From contig CP021221.1 of NCBI GenBank assembly GCA_003999685.1, positions 1,612,001 through 1,676,000 on the forward strand: a DNA stretch of 64,000 nt, in the 5' to 3' direction. Under the pieces are notes generated by a model that was not told the DNA's origin, ran no database searches, and was given only the letters and a program-made list of their open reading frames with translations. Origin of the DNA: Taiwanofungus camphoratus (Eukaryota; Basidiomycota; Agaricomycetes; Polyporales; Taiwanofungaceae). Of this stretch, positions 1 to 10,900 are shown one piece after another (within the stretch, counting starts at the first letter, position 1; each line of letters begins with the position of its first letter). Position numbers and translations under genes: made by a program.

Positions 1-693
1 GGATCGTTCCTGATACGACGATACGCGCATGGGGTAATTGGATAAATTACTATCAAGCGTGAGAGGTACATACGGTCACGATGGTACGGTAGTTCTCAAG
101 GTGCTGCCGCAAGGGCTTCTCAAATTGTTTGTCAAGGGTTTCAGCCTGACGGGGCATGAAATCTGTCAAGTCATGCTTGCTCATGCACTAGAAGGCACCT
201 TACCAGGACATGAAAATGATTACTCATGAGATGATGCAATCCAGAGGCGACTTGCAGTCGTGTTCCAGATTCGTAGTTTGGGCCCTTCAGTCTTGATGGC
301 TTCATGTTAACAAAGTTACTGGCGCAGTCTGACGACTATCACATACCCTGCACACGTCCCCATAGAATCAGCAAATCCAGCAGTCGCCCGAGACATCGTC
401 AAGAGAGTCGCTCGATAAGCTGCGCATTTGTTCAATAACTAAACGATGGAATCATACGGCGGTCAGAACTCAGCCTGGGAAAGGGAGATATCATACGAGA
501 AATTGCTCACGTCTTCATATGATTGGAGACTGACTTTGAGGTTGGCACGAGTGATAATCTTCGCTGGACCATCGGGTCCGAAATTAAGTACAGAAGCATT
601 GGTCGTTTCTGAGAAAGTTGGAGATGACGGCCGGGGAGAAACATCACGTTTGGGTGAAATTGTTTGGGAACGAAGGGAGCGAACGCGGGGCAT
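1..693 (-). CDS. BAR/I-BAR-like coiled-coil protein, Ivy1-type (partial, runs off left edge)
   Basis: The exons read in one frame on the minus strand: 693-511, 438-347, 291-204, 145-74 and 9-1, continuing past the edge. Each junction has a GT donor (GTGAGC, GTATGT, GTAAGG, GTATGT) and an AG acceptor. The start at 693 gives a Ser/Pro-rich leader (about 45 residues) followed by helical sequence with motifs such as LKVSLQSYEDLLNKCAAYRA, SRATAGFADSM and FEKPLRQHLENYRTIV. This looks like the lipid-binding BAR/IMD-type module I associate with fungal Ivy1-like proteins, which act at vacuolar or endosomal membranes. The coding pattern is clear; the family name is from memory of the motif pattern and could be another BAR family. 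The 3' part lies outside the window. Confidence 0.6.
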
Positions 694-952
694 TGTCCAA
701 GCCAGTAGATACCAAGTGCCAAATGGGATAGAGGGAATCGGAGACTGAGGCTGCCAAGCAATACTTACTAGGTGAAGAGACAGCTACACCAAACAGGCAC
801 AGTATAGCGCGTAGCCTATCACGTGGCTTCGAGACTGCCCCACGGGCAACGATAGATCGCGGCTGACATGCACTATCACTCAAGACGAAGGCATAGTATG
901 GCTACTCGATGTACAAGCGAATGTTGGACATCCAACCGGGTTTACGGCTGCA

Positions 953-2046
953 TCAGCTCAGTTCTCGTACAGCTCTATCCATGAAATCCACAGCATTGTA
1001 GACCTTGAGCCATGACCCAGCCGTCCTGGACTCGACTGTACATTCCCCTTCCTGTGGCATCCCGTCACCAATGAACCTCGCCACAACACCCACGTAAGCC
1101 TCCTCTCGTGCACCCTCTGCCCTGCACTGCAGCTGGAATCGAACAAACTTCCATCCGCGTGGAATCACACCGTCGATCCGTACCACATCCCGAGGAACGT
1201 CGTATTCTATGCGCCTGAAATTGAAACCAAGCCCTAGTCCGAGTGCTTTTGTATACGCTTCTTTCAGTGTCCAGATGAGGTAGAAGCGGCGCAGTGCTTC
1301 GGCCTGGGTGAGGGGCGGGGCGGGTGAAGGCGGAAGCAGAATATCACGTTCAAGGGACGTGAGCTGGATTCACCACCCATCAGACCAGAGTCGAGATGGG
1401 GCACGCTGCAGCATAGGGACTGCTCACTTGGTCACTGACGATGTCCACGAACCCAGCAAACGTCTCTCGCCGTGGAAGACGGAGTTGCATGACGTCCAGA
1501 CCTATCCTATAAGCTGGTGGATCCGGATACAGATCGTCGCCGCTCGTAAATGCCATGGCGATTAATCCGCTGTCATGTGTGATGTTGTACCCAATAGGCG
1601 TGTCAAGCCCCTCGGTTGTCTAGCTTCATTGGCAATATCAAAGATCGTTAGCGCATGAATTGATGACTGAAATTGCGGACTCGCTATATACGGTTTCCCA
1701 GCTTCTGTCTTGCTGAACTGCATAGCTCTAGGAGATATACCTCGCTCCTTTAGTAGCATGCGAGGAAGGAGGCGGCCAACGAGACCTCCTGGTGAATGAT
1801 AACACGACATACGCCTAAGGAGCACCAGAAGCCTTCATTTGTGAGCGAACTCACGAACGCTGTCCGCTTTGTGGTAGAACCTCTGGAGACGCTCCCTTGA
1901 TTCAGGATCAACGAGCCTCAGGCCATGCTGGTAGATCTAGGCGAAATTTCATGTCCTTGTACTGCCTGAGAACATTGGAATCGCTCACGTACATTATCCA
2001 GGTCTGTCACAGTATTCTCATCGAAAGTCACGGCCCACACTTCCAT
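953..2046 (-). CDS. LYS5: 4'-phosphopantetheinyl transferase, Lys5/Sfp type
   Basis: This enzyme moves phosphopantetheine from CoA to carrier proteins such as the alpha-aminoadipate reductase Lys2, and to fatty-acid, polyketide and peptide synthases, in the cytosol. The first exon, 2046-1993, encodes MEVWAVTFDENTVTDLDN and ends at GTACGT. Later exons give the family's ordered motifs: KTEAGKPYI near 1690, YNITHDSGLIAMAF near 1570, the metal-binding IGLDVM near 1490, and the C-terminal WTLKEAYTKALGLGLGF near 1270. The stop is at 953-955. The Sfp-type split (T-H-D, G-x-D, W-x-x-K-E-A) is intact, so it should be active. The introns around 1850 and 1650 were not resolved exactly. It is divergent from the PfkB kinase gene with about 210 bp between start codons. 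A different, AcpS-type PPTase lies at 15.2 kb. Confidence 0.9.
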
Positions 2047-2256
2047 GAATGAGACGACCGGGCTAGAAGAACAGAATGCGCATTCAAAGGAAGATCAGAC
2101 GTCCTGTATTTCATGATCAAGCGCCTATGTCGGTTGTCACGTCGAATCTTATCTTATCTACCTCCTCGTTATCACATTTGCGATGGTCTTTCGGCATTTC
2201 TCCTGCCACGGTTTGGCGACGACTTGAGCAAGTCCGCTCCTTGTACGCTCACCAAC

Positions 2257-3747
2257 ATGAGCAACCGTGACAATGATGAAAGACCTCACTTCGTGTCACT
2301 GGGAATGTTCATAATCGATGAATTCTCATGGCACGACGAAAACGACAGGCCCACGGGGCGAACACTTTCTCCCCAGGCAAGCTGGAAATTACCCATCGCT
2401 CGAGGAAGGCATGTAGGTTGACCTATTCATTTTACAGATAGGTGGGGGTGGAACGTATGCGAGCATAGGCGCACGCATCTGGTGAGTAGATTCAATGGCT
2501 CTCTAGTCGCGAGCGAAGGTCTGAAGGCTTGATTCCGCAAGGCTGCCTGCAAAGAAAGTAGGCATGCTCATTGACAGAGGCAGTGATTTCCCCGAAGATA
2601 TTCAAGAAAAATTGGACACATATGGACCGGAAATGTGGCTACTCAGAGACAATCCCGATCGTGGTACCACACGAGCTTTAAATTCCTACAAGGGCGATCA
2701 CAGAGGGTACGTGAAATTTAATATGGACTGGGTTATTTCGTTCCTGTATAACAGTATTCACTTGCTCTGGTCGCCTGATCTCTAAGGTTTGCATATCTTA
2801 CTCCGAGAATCAGAATAACACCTCGTGACTTAGTGAACACGAAGCTTTGGCGACCCTCGACACTACACTTCATCTGTTCCCCAACTAGGGCGGCTGCAAT
2901 TATATCGGAAGTACAAGAAGATACGCAGTGGAATCCTTTAACCATTTTCGAACCGATACCCGTTCGTATCTCCATATTCGAGACGTGCTCCGTTATGCAT
3001 CTGATTTGGGGTTGCGATTGCAAAGCAAGGACAGATGTGTACCTGAGGAATTACCTTCTCTTATCAAAATACTTCCATCCATATTCATCTTGAGGTACGT
3101 AAAACCCTGACTGTCCCGCATTGTTGAGTCCGACTATCTCAAATGTTATGTTCGCTGTAGTCCCAACGCCGAAGAGGCAATGTCCCTTCTCTCAATTCCA
3201 GGTGCCCCTACCAAGCCTCTCATTGAACAAGCGTGCAATAGGTTCCTAGAAATTGGAGTAGGGACCGAAGGAGGTGGGTACGTGATTATACGCAGCGGAG
3301 GCATGGGCGCGTATGTCGCCACTGGCGGAAGAGTGGGTGAATGGATACCCGCTTTTTGGAACAGCGACGACGGCCACGAACATATAGTTGATGTTACTGG
3401 TACGTTCGGTATCAAATCGTACTTTTCGTGACCTAATATTAATCGACGTGTAGGTGCAGGGAACAGCTTCTTGGGCGGTCTTGCCGCAGGCTTGTTGTTC
3501 ACGGAAGGGGACGTCTATAAAGGTATGTCTGCTGCCATCAATGTGCTCAATAACTTTATTGCTACAGAAACTATCAGCTACGTTCTATGCTACCGTCTCA
3601 GCATCGTTCATTATAGAACAAGAAGGCTTGCCCCGCCTAACACATGTCACCGATGGGAGCAGAGGGATGATTGAACAATGGAATGAAGATTCACCCGTGA
3701 GAAGACTCGAAGAGCTACAGAGACGTCTGCAGAAGGTTACAAAGTAG
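2257..3747 (+). CDS. MAK32: MAK32-like PfkB-family sugar kinase
   Basis: This is a predicted PfkB/ribokinase-fold kinase of the fungal Mak32 group; its substrate is not known. The start at 2257 opens MSNRDNDERPHFVSLGMFII. The first intron, 2377-2437, has a GC donor (CAG/GCAAGC) and restores the frame into IGGGGTYASIGARIW, the N-terminal glycine-rich PfkB strand. Middle exons cover MLIDRGSDFPEDIQEKLDTY (from 2564) and the SPNAEEAMSLLSIPGAPTKP region (from about 3160). The anion-hole signature is split by an intron: VDVTG ends near 3400 and GAGNSFLGGLAAGLLF starts near 3455. The last exon contains ATVSASFIIEQEGLPRL and stops at 3747. The usual Asp of the PfkB D-T-x-G-A-G-D motif appears as Asn (GAGN), which is also what I recall for Mak32 relatives. 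The length is about 370 residues. Confidence 0.82.
2377..2437 (+). other. GC-AG intron in the MAK32-like gene
   Basis: The boundary reads CCCCAG/GCAAGC and the intron ends TTTTACAG. The flanking exons join in phase 0 between the codons for SPQ and IGGGG. No GT donor nearby restores this conserved reading. Confidence 0.75.
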
Positions 3748-3880
3748 ACAATAACTCATGGAAATATGAAAAGCACGACAGAGCTATTACGAGTACGTAC
3801 GATGTATGCTCATACAGAGATGTACAATGATTCGTCCAGTGTCCCTCTCGAGAAGCGTAGAACAATGAAATGCAATGCGG

Positions 3881-4557
3881 TCATTGCTGGGTAGACTGAA
3901 ACTTCGCGCGACTGGCAGCGAATAGTTCTTCCTGTTTTCTGAGGAGTTCCTCCTCTGTCAAGCCTGACTGCTCAAACTTGGATACCTTCTTCTCCCGATC
4001 CTGATGGGTGGGGTTAGTAGGACGAAATATAGATATAGATACTAAGCCACGGACCTTCTGTTGTTGCTTGTGATCCTTCAGTACATCTTCAATTTCTGCA
4101 GTAAAAGACTCGAAACCCAGACGCTGTGATCGATCCGTTAGCCGGAAGTCATTATATGAAGCAGAGGTTAAGGAAAGATTGAAGAACCTTTAGTGCTGAG
4201 ATGATATGTTCGGGCGCTATCGTTTTCTTCGATTCCTGGTCGCATATTTCATTCGCTTCCGACGAAATCAGGTGTATAAATTCTAAATGTAGGAGCACCC
4301 ATTTAGAGAAATGTTCGGGTTAGGCGAAATAGTGAGACGTCTTCACCTACACAACATTCGATGACCAAGTCTCGTGTTTCTTTCGCGCATGTCACGTCAC
4401 TGGGAAGCAATTCTGAAAGTCGCCATTGATTGAAGACAGGACAGTGGTGCACAGCTATACTCTTCGTACCTGTAATCATCTTTGCCACAGTCGCCTTCGG
4501 TAAAGAAAGGTCCTCGTCGGACCCTGGTGCCCCGGAATGGCCCTCATGGTCAGACAT
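3881..4557 (-). CDS. NCB2: NC2-beta (Dr1), TBP-binding histone-fold repressor
   Basis: NC2-beta pairs with NC2-alpha through an H2B-like histone fold and binds TBP on DNA in the nucleus, repressing or redirecting RNA polymerase II initiation. Reading down from ATG 4557, the exons give a short acidic leader, DLSLPKATVAKMI, ELLPSDVTCAKETRDLVIEC, EFIHLISSEANEICDQESKK, TIAPEHIISALK, RLGFESFTAEIEDVLKDHKQ and EELLRKQEELFAASRAKF, ending with stop TGA at 3881-3883. Gene order, length (about 145 residues) and the near-invariant SELLPSDV/CAKETRDL motifs match the family closely. There are four to five short introns. It is divergent from the SmF gene with 162 bp between start codons, so the two probably share a promoter region. 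Confidence 0.95.
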
Positions 4558-4719
4558 GATGTTTCCGCTATGATTTGAGGACAGAGATGGTGAGCGGAAG
4601 AGTCGAGGGGAATGGAACAGGATCGGGGGCTAGCAGTGATGCCCCGACTGAAGCTGCTTTATAGCTCTTGAGCTTGCACATAACTTTCGAAGTCCGCACG
4701 TGTTCACTTGATCACCACC

Positions 4720-5194
4720 ATGTCTGCGGTACGCTCGATTTTCTCGCTGCTGTGTACTCATATTCAGGTATAAACCATGTTCCACCTTAGGTCAACCCAG
4801 TGAACCCGAAACCCTTTATCCAGGAATTGACAGGCAAGCCGGTGTACGTGAGGCTAAAGTGGGGCCTCGAGTACAAGGGTTTCCTCGTCAGTACGGACGG
4901 CTACATGAACCTCCAGGTATGCGTTATCATTCACCGCTGCATAGATTGATGAACATCTACGATTGATGGGCTCAGCTTGCGAACACGGAGGAGTTTCAAG
5001 ACGGCAAATCGAATGGCGCTCTAGGCGAGGTCTTCATTCGGTGTGCAATTTGACTAACATGAACCATCTCAGACCCTGACCAGTTCTTTACTCGCAGTTG
5101 TAACAATGTTCTATATATTATAAGTCTCCTCCATATACTTTCTGTCGGTTTTTTCAGCTCATGTTTTCCATCAGCACAGAGAGGCACCACCTGA
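4720..5194 (+). CDS. SMX3: Small nuclear ribonucleoprotein F (SmF)
   Basis: SmF is a subunit of the heptameric Sm ring on spliceosomal U snRNAs. Exon 1 is only 9 nt (ATGTCTGCG, 4720-4728). Exon 2, from 4791, encodes [20 protein letters not shown] and the Sm1 core [20 protein letters not shown]. The next exon encodes [20 protein letters not shown], and a final recognisable exon from about 5093 encodes RCNNVLYI, the Sm2 motif. The C-terminus is uncertain. Read straight on, the frame stops at 5192-5194. A further intron leading to an exon ending near 5330 is also possible. The family normally ends 10-15 residues after the Sm2 motif. Confidence 0.9.
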
Positions 5195-5683
5195 ATGAGC
5201 ATCGAAGCACTGGTTAAGCTTGCACTCTTCCGAATGCTAATTGGCACTTTATCTAGTAGTCAAAAGAATGCTTCTTCGGGTGCCAGAATGATCTGGAATC
5301 TGAGAGCGTAACTACGGAGATGCTGATGTAAAGCTTGTACGAGTCGATGCGGTTTTACTGTGGCACTTTTGCCTGAAGGTCTGTAGCTCTTGTATCCATA
5401 TATAAAATGACTGCATGGCATGACCAGAATTCATAATTCACGTCCAAGCAAAGAAAGACCCACAAGCAAGCGGCGTGTAGAATGAATTTTCATAGGGCTT
5501 CTAGTCGACGATAGCGTATTCGCAGCTCAAGGGCAGACCTGGCAAGCTGTAGGAACGGCTGTTGCACATCGAGATGGGGCACCCCAGCTACCACACCAAA
5601 GTTACTCGTTGCTTCGGTCTTAGCTTCCACAAGCAAGCCCATTTGTTATCTGTCTGAAGGGATGAAAGCGGCTGCAGGAGAAG
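5195..5683. other. 3' flanks of SmF and FMC1, no gene seen
   Basis: This stretch lies between two convergent genes. It may contain a last short exon of SmF up to about 5330; otherwise no coding pattern or repeat is evident. Confidence 0.5.
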
Positions 5684-6124
5684 TTACTTGTCTTCTTCTC
5701 CATTCGGGGTCACAGGCATGTCGAGCCCAACTCGGCGAGCTGTCGCTTGTACTCTCTCTTCGGTGGTGAGATCGTGCAAAGGATTGTATCGCTCTAGCAG
5801 TGTCTGTGTGAGGAGAACATACTCATCGTTTGACACAGTTGACGAAAATCAAATCTCGGAACTCGCCTTGTACATTCGTTGGGAACGCATGAAGGTCATG
5901 ACATTCCGTATGTCATGGTCAAAATGCTGGAGACTATCGCAGTCACGACGTTCCTCAAAGATGGTACGGAAACTGGCAGTTATTGTTTTGGACCGAGCTT
6001 GTCGTGTCAATATTGACTAAGCACAGAGATCAAACACAAGATTTGACTGCAACCAGAGGCAACATACCGCTCTGTTCACTTCCCGCACAATTGTGCGGTA
6101 GGCTGAGAGACCGCGTGCGTCCAT
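5684..6124 (-). CDS. FMC1: FMC1-like LYR protein, mitochondrial ATP synthase assembly factor
   Basis: Fmc1 is a small matrix LYR protein that helps F1-ATPase assembly with Atp12. The start at 6124 gives MDARGLSAYRTIVREVNRA, whose LSAYR is the LYR position. After an intron ending TTAG the reading is SILTRQARSKTITASFRTIF, then DHDIRNVMTFMRSQRMYK. The second intron, 5866-5804, has a GC donor (AAG/GCGAGT) and joins to TLLERYNPLHDLTTEERVQA and TARRVGLDMP, the conserved Fmc1 C-terminus, with stop at 5684-5686. The length is about 108 residues, normal for the family. It is divergent from the RRM gene (starts 277 bp apart). Confidence 0.85.
5804..5866 (-). other. GC-AG intron in the FMC1 gene
   Basis: The minus strand reads AAG/GCGAGT and ends CTCACACAG. 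It joins MYK to TLLERYNP in phase 0, which recreates the conserved family sequence. Confidence 0.75.
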
Positions 6125-6401
6125 AACAAAGGAACGGGAAATGCCGTAGCCATCGGCCACTGTAGCAAGCTGCGCTACGACCACGTGTCGAGATCAGATC
6201 GAGCCGTCTGACCCTGACTGAGGACCCTTGTCTTTACTCGTTGCTTGGACCTTCGCGATATGAAATTAGTTCGCCAAAGTGCTAGCCACACTGGCCACCC
6301 TCCGTCAAAGCATCCAGGGAACCCTTAAAAGCGCATCAGCAACATGGTAACCTTCTAATTTCCAAGAATCCCTCAAGAGACCATCAAGACCGTCAACAAG
6401 A

Positions 6402-7276
6402 ATGCCACGCTTCCGCTGTCCCAGTGCGTCTCCAGACCCTATCGGCTCCTCGACCAAACCAGCTCCATCTCATCAGGTGTGCCAGTCGTCTGTAACATGA
6501 TCTCGGTAGTCTCTAACGTCCTTCGTTTAGCCGCGCTTTCACGTCCCCATTGACGATAACGGACAGTCTCCAGGTACGACCGACGCTTCCAAGTCAAGCA
6601 AGCAGAGCGACATGGATAGGGAGAAACGCAAGCTGAGAAAGGCGCGCAATCCTCGTATGACAGCAAAGGAAAGAGAAAGATTGAGGATGGCTTATAAGAA
6701 AGACCAAGTCAGACGGATCGTCAAGCAACAGCCATGGTCGTTCGTATTCGTCGGGAATGTGAGTGTGTCCTTATCTGTTTTGGACCTTGACTCTGAACTA
6801 ACGTACAACAGCTTGACGGAAGCATCACTCCCCAGATGCTAGAGGACACTTTTAAAGTGTTTGGAACTATTTCTCGCATTCAGCTCCGGGCAAGCATGGG
6901 TGCGGGCGTAACCATGAAGCCAGCTCGGCGTACTCCTGGTCGCCAGTATGCGAGCGTAGAGTTCTCTGACACAAGCGCAGCGAGGCGGGCACTTGCCTTC
7001 AATGGTCAGATTCTCAATGGTGTCAAATTAGTGGTACGTTGATGGTCTTCTTCTGCATAGAGTCCATTTTCACCACCGCATAGGTATGTTTAAGCGCTGC
7101 TGACCTTCCCGAGACCAGGGATATCGTTCGAGAGCATATGGCGAGGAGGATGTCCCGTCCGGGCAACGTATGGAAAGAGCGTTTCGGTGCACTGAAGTAA
7201 ATGGCCTTCCTATGCGCGCATTGGCAATATCACTTATCTTTTCTAGGCGTCTGACTCTGGACAGGACGCAGCCTAA
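6402..7276 (+). CDS. RRM-domain RNA-binding protein
   Basis: This is a small protein with one RNA recognition motif after a basic leader. Exon 1 (from ATG 6402) and exon 2 (from 6531) give a Ser/Pro-rich start, then a basic helix-prone stretch (REKRKLRKARNPRMTAKERE). RNP2 is SFVFVGN, with an intron directly after it. RNP1 is RQYASVEFSD in the exon from 6811, preceded by VFGTISRIQLR. The exon 7084-7197 holds LPETRDIVREHMARRMSRPG. After the next GT-AG intron (7198-7246) the frame stops at 7276. Another splicing would extend an alternative frame rich in Ser/Arg to 7439. I do not recognise the orthologue group. Binding RNA in the nucleus is an inference from the domain and the basic leader. Confidence 0.7.
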
Positions 7277-7941
7277 TTTGGCCGAGGACCTTCCGGAGCA
7301 TGCTGGTCCGTCGAACGCAGACCCTTCAGGAAGTAGTCGTCGTTCTGGTCGTCGTTCTGGTCTCCGTTTCTCCAATGTGGCCAGACAGCCAACGAGGCAC
7401 AGCGCAATGGGAGTGTCTTTCGCGACTACTCTCATGTAGTCACCTCTCTGACTGTCACCTTATCTTTCCGCGCACGATCCCAGCTTCTCGGTGTACCCTC
7501 TAGGGCAGCCTCACACTCGTTCATTGTCTTATTTGATAACTTGCAGAAAGTATCATGTTGTAAATAGCGTTTATTACGGAAATGAAAATGAGATTATTTT
7601 GATGATTGCGTGAAAAGAGATTATGAGTAGCACGCTTCGTAAGCCGACGCTAAGCCGCCAATCAAACCCAGCTGGTCGTGAGTTGCCCATACAGCTGGCG
7701 ACCTTGGTTGGGCAAGTCCAATCCGACCAGCTCCATCTGAGCTGACTCGGGCTCTGATATCACCCCGGCTACGCCTCTATAGTCTACTTACTGAATGGCC
7801 ACTGTCTGGTAGGGATTTTCAGGCAGTTGAGGTGGGTATGATTATTTATTCCGTCGACTAGCGCAACCCGACGTGATATAGTCAACAGCGTCGTCTTGTT
7901 AATTGATTGTTACAAGTTGCAAGATTACTGGTCACTGCCCA
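7277..7941. other. Intergenic, possible alternative 3' end of the RRM gene
   Basis: A Ser/Arg-rich open frame continues to 7439 and may belong to the upstream gene. The remaining 500 bp look like 3' UTR plus the promoter of the next gene. No other feature is seen. Confidence 0.4.
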
Positions 7942-10900
7942 ATGGATCCGATGGCAAGGAGCCCTGCTTTGAATCCTGCCTCTACCCCGTTTTTCCCTGG
8001 AGGAATGCGGGTCAACGAGGACGACGGAAGAAGTACCGGTCTTGGTTTCAGACTCCCGACTAGTCGGGAGCAGCACTACAGCACCTCGACCTCGTCGCTT
8101 TCGATATCCCCAACAGACCACCGTTCTGTGAGGTCATCTCCGAGTCCCTTACAAGATGATCGGGATCGCAAACTGGATTCCGGGTTGCAATTTAACCCAC
8201 CTAGCGAAGGATATCGTCACTCTCCCGCTGTCGGACCACTCGATGCGGAGAGGGCGCAATCCGTCAGCAGTAACCCGCCCACGAGGGAGACAAGTGCATC
8301 GGGCAGCACTGAAACCACGCCGGAAGGAGATGATACTCCGGCACTGAATTCATCTAATGGCCAGCTGGCACCTAGTACTTCATTCTATGGGAGTATCATG
8401 GGGCGCGGGCGTGAGCGCCTCAACACGCCTCCAGTCATACTGGATAACAGCAACTCGAAATCGTCGTTCATTCATGCCCCCTTTGTATCGTCGTCACCTG
8501 CTTCATCCTTAGACTCTGGCAGTCATTTCGCGAACAGCGCGGATCTGTCGACAAGCTTTGAGGCCCAACTCAAGGCTTCGCCATTCATTCACGATATTCT
8601 AGATCGCCTTATGCGTTGCGAGTATACCACACGCGAGATACAGCGTGATCTTGGCGACGTCCACCGCAAGGTCGACTTGTTGGTGGAGAGGACTCTCAAC
8701 GCGAACGCGCCACCCGAGTTCAAGGACCCTTTTGCACCATCCAGTGGTTCTTCACAGACCTTGTTCTCTTCCGGTTTCAATGGCCCCAGGGCGTCGATGA
8801 GTGCAAGTATCGCGCCGAATCAGCCTGCCCCCTCAGACGATATCACTCAAATATCTAACCGGCTGAACACTCTAACTACCTCTGTCGGTCAATTGCTGGC
8901 CCTTCAGACACAACATATGCAGGCAAATTCCGGTATTCAAAACCCTCAATTACCTAGTCAGAGTCTGCCCCAGGGAGATTTGAGCTCAAGCCAGGCAGTA
9001 TCTCCACCGCTCATATCCTCAGGATCAATCTTGGGACATGGTCTACCCAACCGCCCAGATCTAAGGCCAGGTCCGCGCATGCCCAATCCTCCCATGCGAA
9101 CCTGGTCTGCAGGTAACCTGGACATCCCGATGCGTACATTGGAGTCTCCTGCTAGTTCCATAGGTCGTCAAGATTCCATGTTTAGAGATAAGCGTCGATC
9201 AGTATCTGGATTGCTCCGGCGTGATTCTACTGGGGTATGTTTTGTCCAATCGAAGTCATCTGTTCATTGTCAGGCAAGCAGGCAGCTAGCTTGCTCCGTA
9301 CCACGTCTTCGAGTTAATGTGTTTACAGTCTAATTATGTATGTCCATATAGGGTGAAAGTCTTGCCAGTAGTTCATCTTCCCGGGATGGTGGCCCCACAG
9401 TGACAAAGTGGGAACAGCTAGCTCTTGCTCCTGATTTGCTACGCTCCCTCAACACATTTGGGTATGTCTATTATTCTCCTGACATATTATTGTCACTTAC
9501 GCCCGAGCTTTGTCAGGGTGGGGCCTCCAAATAAGATTCAGCAACGTGCTCTACCCTTTCTGTTACGTGGAGCTGATATCATCGCTCAAGCTCCTCCGAC
9601 GCAGGAACGGATCGCAGCCTATGTTATACCGGCCATACATATTGCTCTGTCAAACTCATCAGCTCGGACTCAGCCTCGTGGACCTCTGGTGGTCATGATC
9701 TCCACCACTGTTGACCAGGCTACCCAAGCCCAGCGCATGATCCGTGATCTGGGTGGACCCACAGGGATAAAATCGGCGTTGGGCGTGGGCTCAACTTCAG
9801 CTAACAATGACCTCAGCCAGGAGCTCCGTATTCTTCAGCAGAATATGCCACATATAATTTGTGGGACACCCCAGAAGCTACATGCTCTTTTCACGTCTCC
9901 TGGTGGCATCGCCGGGTCTGAAGTCCGCTTCCTTGTCCTTGATGAGGTCGATCAACTGATAGCGCGCAATTTACATGAATTTGTCTTCAACATCATTAAG
10001 CTACTTCCTCCCCCACGCTCCCGTCCAATTGGAATAGGTACACAGGCCACGACCCCTGGATCTGCGTCACAGTCTTCGTTCTCGAATTTTGAGACTGGCA
10101 GCACCTCGTCTCTGATGCCCCCTTTTCAAAATACGGTTCGTAGGCTCTCAGGAGTGGGAGTTAGGCTGTCTCCTCCTACGGAGATGACGAATGGCAGTTC
10201 ATCTCAACAAATTGAACGACAGACTGCGCTCTTCTCGAACACTGTGCCCCAAGATGTTCTCAACCTTGCTTCCGCTATACAGCTCAGGGAACCCGTCCGA
10301 GTACTTGTTCGTCGTGACGGTAATGTCACACACGCTGATACCAACCAAGGTGCCCGCGGCCTCCGTCAGTTCTATCTATATCTAGCATTTACAGCAGGAG
10401 GGCGTTCTGATGCTCCTCTACCCACGGGGGGGTTGGGAATTATCGGTTCTGGCCGAGGTGCTTCTAGCGCGGAGACGGCACAGGCTCGAGAGTGGAAGTT
10501 GGATGCTCTTGCTGATCTTTTCGACGATCTTGAAGTTCCCCAGGCTATTATACATGTTGGCGGCATGACAGCTTTGGATGCGGTGGTCTACAAGCTGGCT
10601 AGTCGAGGCTTAGAAGCGGTCCCACTTGTAAGTGAATTACCTACATGGATCAGTGTTACGTGAGCTAACACATGCCCGACACATGCGCAGCATGGAGACA
10701 TGAATGCTGGAACTAAACTGGCTGCTTTAAACAAATTCCGGAGCCCGTCTGGCATAATGCGACAACCAATTACGAAGATTTTGGTTATTTACGATGTTCA
10801 GGTCAAGACCCCGGAGGTGTCGCAAGTACCTCTCGTTATTAATTACGGTAGGAACATTGTTGAGCGGGTAAAGTGTTCGAATTTATCATCCTTGGTTGTT

